A DNA stretch of 64,000 nucleotides from VRUE01 sp963699225 (GTDB taxonomy: Bacteria; Actinomycetota; Thermoleophilia; Solirubrobacterales; 70-9). Positions 59,070 to 64,000 of this stretch are shown one piece after another. Where the stretch lies: assembly GCA_963699225.1 (NCBI GenBank), contig OY969423.1, positions 2,356,001 through 2,420,000 of the forward strand, read 5' to 3'. A program made the translations under genes and the position numbers. Under the pieces are notes generated by a model that saw only the letters and a program-made list of their open reading frames with translations, had not been told where the DNA came from and did not search any database. The stretch's first letter is position 1, and each line of letters starts with the position of its first letter.

Positions 59070-60013
59070 TGGTCGAGAGCTTCCCTGCCTTCGGTCTGTC
59101 CATAGAGGCGAGATTTCCGCTCCCGATCGATTCGGCTCCCACCGATTCCGAGCTTCCGCGAGTGGCGCTGGAGATGGAGCCGGCCGCCCGGCTCGAGTCC
59201 AACTGGAGCGGCTCCGCCTCACCGAAAGCGTGGCGGGGGAAGCTGGGCGATGACCAGGTGTTCGCGATCGAGCGGGGTCGCGAGGGGGACCTGCTCTTCC
59301 GCTACGGCGCGCGGGCGCGCTTTCACCTCGACCCGAGGCGCCGGCGCCTCGGCTGCGCACCGAGCGACCCCGCCGGTGCCGCTTGGCGCCGGATGCTGCT
59401 GACCAGGGTGCTGCCGAACGTCGGCATCGCGCACGGGTACGAGGCGCTTCACGCCAGCGCTGTCCTGACCGACCGCGGCGTGGTGGCGATCGCGGCTGCC
59501 AGCGGCACGGGCAAGTCGACCCTGGCGCTGGAGCTGGTGAGGCGCGGCTGGCCGCTGTTCGCTGACGACACCGTGGTCCTCGGTCGCCGCGGAGATGCGA
59601 TCGAGGCGTACCCGGCGGCGCCGTTCGTCAACCTGCCGGCCGCCAGCGGGGACGTGCGATCGCTGGGCACGGATCTCGGCCTCGTCGACGGCGAGCGCTG
59701 GGTTGCCGTGGCCGACCCCGCCGGCACCGCGGCCGAGGTGGCGGCGATCGTCTTGCTCGAGCGGGAGCCGGGGCAGCGTCTCGGCGCCTGTCCAGCGGGC
59801 GGCTCGCCGCTGGTGCTGGCCCCGTTCATGCTGGGCCTGCCCGACGACGAGGGCCGCGACTCGGCTCGTTTCGACCTTTACGCCGACCTCGTCGAACGCG
59901 TCCAGCTGCTGCGCCTGAGCGCCGATGCCGCGCAGCGGCCGGCCGATCTCGCCGCGACGCTCGAACGCGCCCTTGGGCTTGCCCCCCGAGTGCCGGCCAA
60001 GGAAGCCGCGTGA
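59069..60013 (+). CDS. HPr-kinase-like protein of lasso-type cluster (1)
   Basis: 314 aa. N-terminal domain followed by an HprK-like P-loop kinase: HASAV strand, AASGTGKSTLALEL (Walker A) and LFADDTVVL (acidic motif). Such kinases occur in lasso-peptide clusters, where some phosphorylate the precursor. ATG overlaps the upstream stop, and its own stop overlaps the ABC ATPase start (GTGA). The cluster contains a second, related kinase at 62407. Confidence 0.8.
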   Translation: MVESFPAFGLSIEARFPLPIDSAPTDSELPRVALEMEPAARLESNWSGSASPKAWRGKLGDDQVFAIERGREGDLLFRYGARARFHLDPRRRRLGCAPSDPAGAAWRRMLLTRVLPNVGIAHGYEALHASAVLTDRGVVAIAAASGTGKSTLALELVRRGWPLFADDTVVLGRRGDAIEAYPAAPFVNLPAASGDVRSLGTDLGLVDGERWVAVADPAGTAAEVAAIVLLEREPGQRLGACPAGGSPLVLAPFMLGLPDDEGRDSARFDLYADLVERVQLLRLSADAAQRPADLAATLERALGLAPRVPAKEAA

Positions 60014-60765
60014 GCGGCGGGGCATCGGCATCGGTGCGGCTCGAGGCGCAGGCGCCGACCGTCGCGCCGGCGAGCTCGGACTTGGTTGCCGGCCTGGTAT
60101 CCGCTGACGCGTTTCCGCTCAGCCTGGAAGGGATCCACAAGCGCTGGCGCAAGAATCAGGCACCGATCCTCGATGGCGTCGACCTCAGGTTGGACCTCGG
60201 TACCAAGACCTGGATCGGGGGCCGCAACGGCGCCGGCAAGACGACCCTGCTCCGCATCGCGGCAGGACTGATCGATCCCGACCAGGGCCGGGTCCATGCC
60301 TGGGGCTCCGGACCGCACGACAAGCGATCCCGCTATCACCGCCTGGTCGCCTTCCTGCCCGCCGGCGATCGCGGTCTCTACGCTCGCCTCTCGGTTCGCC
60401 ACCAGCTTCGCTTCTGGGCCGGCATGGCGATGATCGACTCCGCCGCCAGGGAAAGCAGGGTCGAGGAGACGATCGACGCCTTCGACCTGCGCGAGCTGGC
60501 CGATCAGCGGGTCGACCGGATGTCGATGGGGCAGAGGCAGCGGGTGCGGATCGCGATGACCTTCCTGCCCGAGCCCGAAACCGTCCTCCTCGACGAGCCG
60601 CTGACCAGCCTCGACCTGGAGGGTGCGGTGGTCCTCGAGCGGGCGATCGACGGGCTGATCGATCGTGGCGGCGCCCTGCTCTGGTGCTCGCCCAGCGGCG
60701 ATCACCCCGAGCACGAGTTCGACAGCGACTGGATCCTCGACGCGGGAAGGCTGGTGGCTCTGTGA
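60010..60765 (+). CDS. ABC transporter ATP-binding protein
   Basis: 251 aa. Walker A GGRNGAGKTTLLRI, signature RMSMGQRQRVRIAM (MSMGQ in place of LSGGQ), Walker B ETVLLDEPLTSLD, and a C-terminal switch-like His in GDHPEHEFD. The first 40 residues are extra and low-complexity, so the true start may be later. Pairs with the permease at 60839. Expected to export the mature peptide or give immunity. Confidence 0.9.
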   Translation: MSGGASASVRLEAQAPTVAPASSDLVAGLVSADAFPLSLEGIHKRWRKNQAPILDGVDLRLDLGTKTWIGGRNGAGKTTLLRIAAGLIDPDQGRVHAWGSGPHDKRSRYHRLVAFLPAGDRGLYARLSVRHQLRFWAGMAMIDSAARESRVEETIDAFDLRELADQRVDRMSMGQRQRVRIAMTFLPEPETVLLDEPLTSLDLEGAVVLERAIDGLIDRGGALLWCSPSGDHPEHEFDSDWILDAGRLVAL

Positions 60766-60821
60766 GCGGCCAAATCGGCACGGTGGCCGCCGGGGGTTCG
60801 AGTCCGTGGCGATTTGGCCGC
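60766..60821. repeat. Long hairpin between ABC ATPase and permease genes
   Basis: Starts right after the ATPase stop. Perfect 12-bp arms GCGGCCAAATCG (60766-60777) and CGATTTGGCCGC (60810-60821), continued by a CACGG/CCGTG stem after one mismatch, with a 20-nt loop. It lies 17 bp before the permease ATG. May protect mRNA or adjust expression between the two genes. Confidence 0.55.
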
Positions 60822-60838
60822 GAACCCGAGGGTGCTTC

Positions 60839-61648
60839 ATGAGCGAGCTGCGCGGCTCGGCGCATGCCTTCCGGGAAGTGCTCGCCCGCGACCTGCGGGT
60901 CTACCTCTCCTATCGCAGTCGCCTCGCCAGCCAGGCCCTGACCTCGATCTTCAGCCTCACCCTCTTCTACTACGTCTCCCAGCTCGTGCACGTGAGCGGC
61001 TTCGACTCGCCGGGCGCCTACTTCGGCTTCGTGATCGTCGGCATCGCCCTCGTCGGCGTTCTCTACTCCTGCTTCTCCGTCGCCGACACGGTCAGGCAAG
61101 AGCTGATCGCGGGCACCTTCGAACGCCTCGTGCTCTCGCCGTTCGGCCCGGTTCGCAGCGTCATCGCGATGGCCGTGTTCCCCTTGATCTACGCATTCGC
61201 GATGGCCACCCTCACCCTGGCGGTGGGCTGGGCCGTCTTCGGCCTGCAGCTGCACTGGCAGACGGTTCCGCTGGCAATTCCGGCGATGGCGTTGGCGCTG
61301 ATGGCGTTCCTGCCCTTTGGCCTGGCCTTCGCGGCGCTGACCGTCGTGATGAAGCAGGGCAACGTCGGCACGAGCTGGGTGATCGCCCTGATCTCGATCG
61401 TCGGCGGCCTCTACTTCCCGATCACGCTGCTGCCCGAATGGGTCCAGACCGCGTCCAAGTTCCAGCCGTTCACGCCGGCGACCGAAATGCTTCGACACCT
61501 GCTGGTCAACAGCCCTCAGGCCACCTCGGCACTGGTGACGATCGCCAAGGTCGCCCTCTTTGCCGCGGTCCTGTTGCCAGTTTCGATCTGGGCCCTGCGG
61601 CGGGCGATCCGTGAGGGCCAACGGCGGGGAACCATCATTGAGTACTGA
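60839..61648 (+). CDS. ABC-2 type transporter permease
   Basis: 269 aa from ATG 60839, with six hydrophobic helices: LASQALTSIFSLTLFYYVSQ, YFGFVIVGIALVGVLYSCF, and others to the C-terminus. It has the ABC-2 pattern of an amphipathic N-terminal helix and FERLVLSPFGP between helices 2 and 3. Partner of the ATPase at 60010. 18-bp gap to the PqqD-like gene. Confidence 0.88.
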   Translation: MSELRGSAHAFREVLARDLRVYLSYRSRLASQALTSIFSLTLFYYVSQLVHVSGFDSPGAYFGFVIVGIALVGVLYSCFSVADTVRQELIAGTFERLVLSPFGPVRSVIAMAVFPLIYAFAMATLTLAVGWAVFGLQLHWQTVPLAIPAMALALMAFLPFGLAFAALTVVMKQGNVGTSWVIALISIVGGLYFPITLLPEWVQTASKFQPFTPATEMLRHLLVNSPQATSALVTIAKVALFAAVLLPVSIWALRRAIREGQRRGTIIEY

Positions 61649-61666
61649 GGAGAGAGAGGAGTCAAA

Positions 61667-61981
61667 ATGAGCGAAGAAGCGGTTTCTCTGCGAGCGCCGT
61701 TCGCCGGGGCAAAGGTGACCGTTCCTCAGCACGTCGTTCACCGCAGCTTCCCGTCGGAGACCGTGGTGCTCAACCTGCAGACGGGCAAGTACCACGGCCT
61801 CAACCCGACCGCCGGGGCGATGCTCGACGCGCTCGAGAGCACCGGGTCGGTCGCTGACGCCAGCGCTGAGGTCGCCGACCGGTTCGATCTCTCACAGGAG
61901 ACGGTCGAAGAGGACGTCTGCCGTCTCTGCGAGGCCCTGCTCGAGCGGGGGCTGATCGGACTCGACAACGAGGGTCAGTGA
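61667..61981 (+). CDS. PqqD-like RiPP recognition element (lasso B1)
   Basis: 104 aa PqqD/RRE-fold protein: VLNLQTGKYHGLNPTAGAM, then a three-helix C-terminus (ETVEEDVCRLCEALLERGLI). In lasso-peptide clusters this protein binds the leader of the precursor and hands it to the B2 protease. Strong ribosome site AGGAGAGAGAGGAG. Stop overlaps the B2 start by 4 bp. Confidence 0.88.
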   Translation: MSEEAVSLRAPFAGAKVTVPQHVVHRSFPSETVVLNLQTGKYHGLNPTAGAMLDALESTGSVADASAEVADRFDLSQETVEEDVCRLCEALLERGLIGLDNEGQ

Positions 61982-62403
61982 GGAGGATGCCGCCGGACCG
62001 CCCGCTTGCGCCGCTGCAGCGAGCGCGGCTTGGCTTGGAGATAGTCGCTGCCTACGCCCGCGCCAACCTGGAGCTGCGCCGGGTCCCGATCGAGGAGGTG
62101 GTGGCGCGCCTGCGGGTGGCCGAGCCCTCGCCGGGTGCCACCGACGATGCCGCCGAGCTGCAGGAAGCAAGGCGCCTGGGCGGCGCGGTCGTTCGTACGC
62201 TGCGCTTTCTTCCCGGCGACACCAGGTGCCTGCGCCGCTCGCTGGTCGTCGTGCGCCTGCTCGCCCGGCGGGGAATCGCGGCCCGACTCGTGATCGGCGC
62301 CCGAACCGCCCCCGACTTTCTCGCCCATGCCTGGGTCGAGCACGACGGCGTCCCCGTCCTCTCTCCGCTTGACGGCAGCTTCGGGCGCCTGGTCGAGCTC
62401 TGA
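61978..62403 (+). CDS. Transglutaminase-like leader peptidase (lasso B2)
   Basis: 141 aa. The lasso B2 family uses a Cys-His-Asp triad; here Cys lies in TRCLRRSLVVVRLLARRG, His in FLAHAWVE, and the acidic residue follows in EHDGVPVLSPLDG. Removes the leader from the precursor before ring closure. GTG start coupled to the PqqD-like gene. Confidence 0.88.
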   Translation: MRRMPPDRPLAPLQRARLGLEIVAAYARANLELRRVPIEEVVARLRVAEPSPGATDDAAELQEARRLGGAVVRTLRFLPGDTRCLRRSLVVVRLLARRGIAARLVIGARTAPDFLAHAWVEHDGVPVLSPLDGSFGRLVEL

Positions 62404-62406
62404 GCA

Positions 62407-63345
62407 GTGACTTCCTCCGCACGGGCGACGATGTTTGGCCTCGACCTGCAGGTGCCGGGATCGCTCACTTGGTTGGCGGAGTCCGGAACCAGTGCAGCCG
62501 GCAGGCCGGTCGAGCTGACCGTGGGCGTGGAGGCCGATTCGGAATGGCTGGGAGACCCCACTCCGATCTCCGACGAACGGACCGAGGACGGCGGGGTTCT
62601 CTTCCAGATCGCACGCGGCGAGCGGGGGTACAGGTTCTCCGGGCCGCGCTACGGGATCGCGATCGTCTCTCCCCGGGCGTCTCGCGTCTGGGGTGTACCG
62701 GGCGACGGAGGGGTGGAGGACTGGCAGCGCTTCCTGGTCGCCCAGGTGCTGCCCTTTGCCGCCGTCCTTCGCGGCCTCGAGGTATTCCACGCCAGCGCCG
62801 TCGCCGTCGATGGTCGCGCGGTCGCCTTCCTCGGCCCCTCCGGCGCCGGCAAGACCTCGATCGCGATGGAGCTCTGCCGCCTGGGTGCCTCCTTTCTCGC
62901 CGATGACGTGCTCGCGATCGAGCGCGATGGCGGGCACCTGCTCGCCCACCCCGGGGCGCCGCTGGCGGGTATCGCCACCGAAGAGGTCGAGCGCCTGCGG
63001 AGTCGGCGATCACTTGATGACGGCGCGGTCCTGAGCGCCGATTCGCGGGAGGTGGTGGTTCGGGTGGAACCACAGCGGGACCCCGTGCCCCTGCAGGCGA
63101 TCTTCGTTCTCGATCGCCGTCCCGAGGCCTTCCCGACGCCGCGGTTCGAGCCAGTGACCGAGCCTCAGGTGCTGCTGTCGGCGACCTTCAACCTCGTGCT
63201 GCTCGATGGGCCTCGGCTGGAGGCGCTTCTCGACGTCTGCTCGCTAGCCGCCGGCGGCATGGTGGAGCGAGTGGTGGTCGGCCGGGAGACCGATGCGTCG
63301 ACCCTTGCCGAGGTGCTGGCCGAGCGGATTGGAGCCTCAGGGTGA
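62407..63345 (+). CDS. HPr-kinase-like protein of lasso-type cluster (2)
   Basis: 312 aa, same architecture as 59069: a variable N-terminal domain, then HASAVAVDGRAVAFLGPSG with GPSGAGKTSIAMEL (Walker A) and FLADDVLAIE. GTG start 3 bp after the B2 stop; its stop overlaps the cyclase start (GTGA). Likely a tailoring kinase or a regulatory relative; the duplication is unusual. Confidence 0.8.
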   Translation: MTSSARATMFGLDLQVPGSLTWLAESGTSAAGRPVELTVGVEADSEWLGDPTPISDERTEDGGVLFQIARGERGYRFSGPRYGIAIVSPRASRVWGVPGDGGVEDWQRFLVAQVLPFAAVLRGLEVFHASAVAVDGRAVAFLGPSGAGKTSIAMELCRLGASFLADDVLAIERDGGHLLAHPGAPLAGIATEEVERLRSRRSLDDGAVLSADSREVVVRVEPQRDPVPLQAIFVLDRRPEAFPTPRFEPVTEPQVLLSATFNLVLLDGPRLEALLDVCSLAAGGMVERVVVGRETDASTLAEVLAERIGASG

Positions 63346-64000
63346 GGCATCTCTTGCTTGGGACATATGACGCCTCCGCGCGCTGCGGGCTCAGCGTTTC
63401 CTACGACGGGCCGCGGTCCGACGAGCGCGATGTGCTCTGCCTGTTCGACGGACATCTCGACAACGGCACCGAGCTCGCCACCGAGTTGGGCCGGGCCGGA
63501 GCGGCGGGCGCCGCGGGGACCCTCCTGGCGGAGGGGTACCGCCGTTGGGGCTTGGGCCTGCCGAGCCGAATGCGCGGCGATTTCGTCCTCCTCGTTTGGG
63601 ATCGGGAGAAGTGCGAGGGACTGATCGCCCGCGACCAGCTGGGGGCGAGGCCGGCTTACCTGCACCGGGAATCCGGCGTGCTCCGCTTCGCCAACGAGCT
63701 GCAGCCGCTGCTGGCCACGCTGCCCCGGCGGCCGCAGCCCGACCGGGCGGGGGTGGCCCACTGGATCACCGCGAGCAGCCGCCCCGGCACCGGGACCCTC
63801 TACGCCGGCGTCGACAGGCTGGGCGCCGGGGAGATGGTCGTCCTCGAACCGGGCGGTGCTCGCACAACCCGCTACTGGGAGCCGCGTTACGAGGAGCCGC
63901 TGGACGTCCCGGCGGACGAGCTCGCCGAGCGGGTACGCGAGGGCCTCAGGGTCGCCGTCGGGCGCCGTCTCGCACCCGACGCTCCCACGGGCGTGCTGCT
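63342..64000 (+). CDS. Asparagine-synthetase-like lasso cyclase (C), 5' part
   Basis: Runs off the window end; about 219 residues visible. N-terminal glutaminase-like domain: LCLFDGHLDNGTELA, MRGDFVLLVWDREK, ARDQLGARPAYLHRE and RFANELQPLLATLP, then the start of the synthetase part. The Cys that normally follows the initiator Met in Asn synthetases is absent (starts Met-Arg-His), in line with lasso cyclases that do not need glutaminase activity. Closes the macrolactam ring using ATP in known systems. GTGA overlap with the kinase. Confidence 0.88.
   Translation, partial: MRHLLLGTYDASARCGLSVSYDGPRSDERDVLCLFDGHLDNGTELATELGRAGAAGAAGTLLAEGYRRWGLGLPSRMRGDFVLLVWDREKCEGLIARDQLGARPAYLHRESGVLRFANELQPLLATLPRRPQPDRAGVAHWITASSRPGTGTLYAGVDRLGAGEMVVLEPGGARTTRYWEPRYEEPLDVPADELAERVREGLRVAVGRRLAPDAPTGVL

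Noticed and set aside
60786..60809. T-loop-like GGTTCGAGTCC suggesting a tRNA
   Set aside because: No acceptor, anticodon or D-arm can be formed; it is the loop side of a hairpin.

Overview
The window is GC-rich chromosomal DNA from an actinobacterium. The best guess is the class Thermoleophilia (Solirubrobacterales-like). This rests on the mycobacterial-type transaldolase, the short-Q-loop cytochrome bd, a collagen-like secreted protein, and several very large secreted proteins built from NHL, fibronectin-III-like and TolB-like or Cys-containing repeat modules. The taxonomic call is inference; no rRNA gene is present.

Layout. 0-10 kb: a membrane Ser/Thr kinase with an extracytoplasmic propeller, a carbon-metabolism operon (transketolase with a one-base frameshift, transaldolase, phosphoglucose isomerase), cydAB and a HAD phosphatase. 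10-18 kb: a large secreted repeat protein coupled to an MMPL/RND transporter, then a cyclopropane synthase and a fatty-acid desaturase (envelope lipids). 18-27.7 kb: a polytopic membrane protein, an MBL hydrolase, UspA, a secreted subtilase, tadA, two tRNA-Ser genes, a PilZ-bearing cellulose-synthase-like glycosyltransferase and a heme-oxygenase-like protein. Two convergent gene pairs here are separated by copies of the same ~100-nt palindromic element, whose outer stem contains both stop codons. 27.7-38.4 kb: a cluster of secreted proteins with a consensus promoter and structured leader, plus a frameshifted relic and a trypsin-like protease. 38.5-39.9 kb: tRNA-Thr, an acyl-CoA dehydrogenase and a tRNA-Glu with an enlarged D-loop.

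39.9-55.5 kb is a composite genomic island inserted at the 3' end of tRNA-Glu. A 26-bp perfect repeat of the tRNA lies at 55437-55462, and two diverged tRNA-like scars lie inside at 48341-48390 and 51784-51830. The first segment carries regulators, excisionase-like protein, tyrosine integrase, a membrane-anchored HerA ATPase and MNT/HEPN plus Xre/MbcA-type toxin-antitoxin genes. The second carries a HEPN/RES-type protein with unknown neighbours. The third carries a three-gene nucleotidyltransferase/unknown/membrane-protein operon and a decayed HepT-like gene. The island therefore looks like a stack of conflict and defence modules.

55.5-64 kb returns to host-like genes (secreted proteins, a sigma-70 family factor) and ends in a lasso-peptide-type biosynthetic cluster: HPr-kinase-like, ABC ATPase, ABC permease, PqqD-like RRE (B1), transglutaminase-like protease (B2), a second HPr-kinase-like protein, and the start of an asparagine-synthetase-like cyclase (C), cut by the window edge. 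No precursor peptide was found inside the window.
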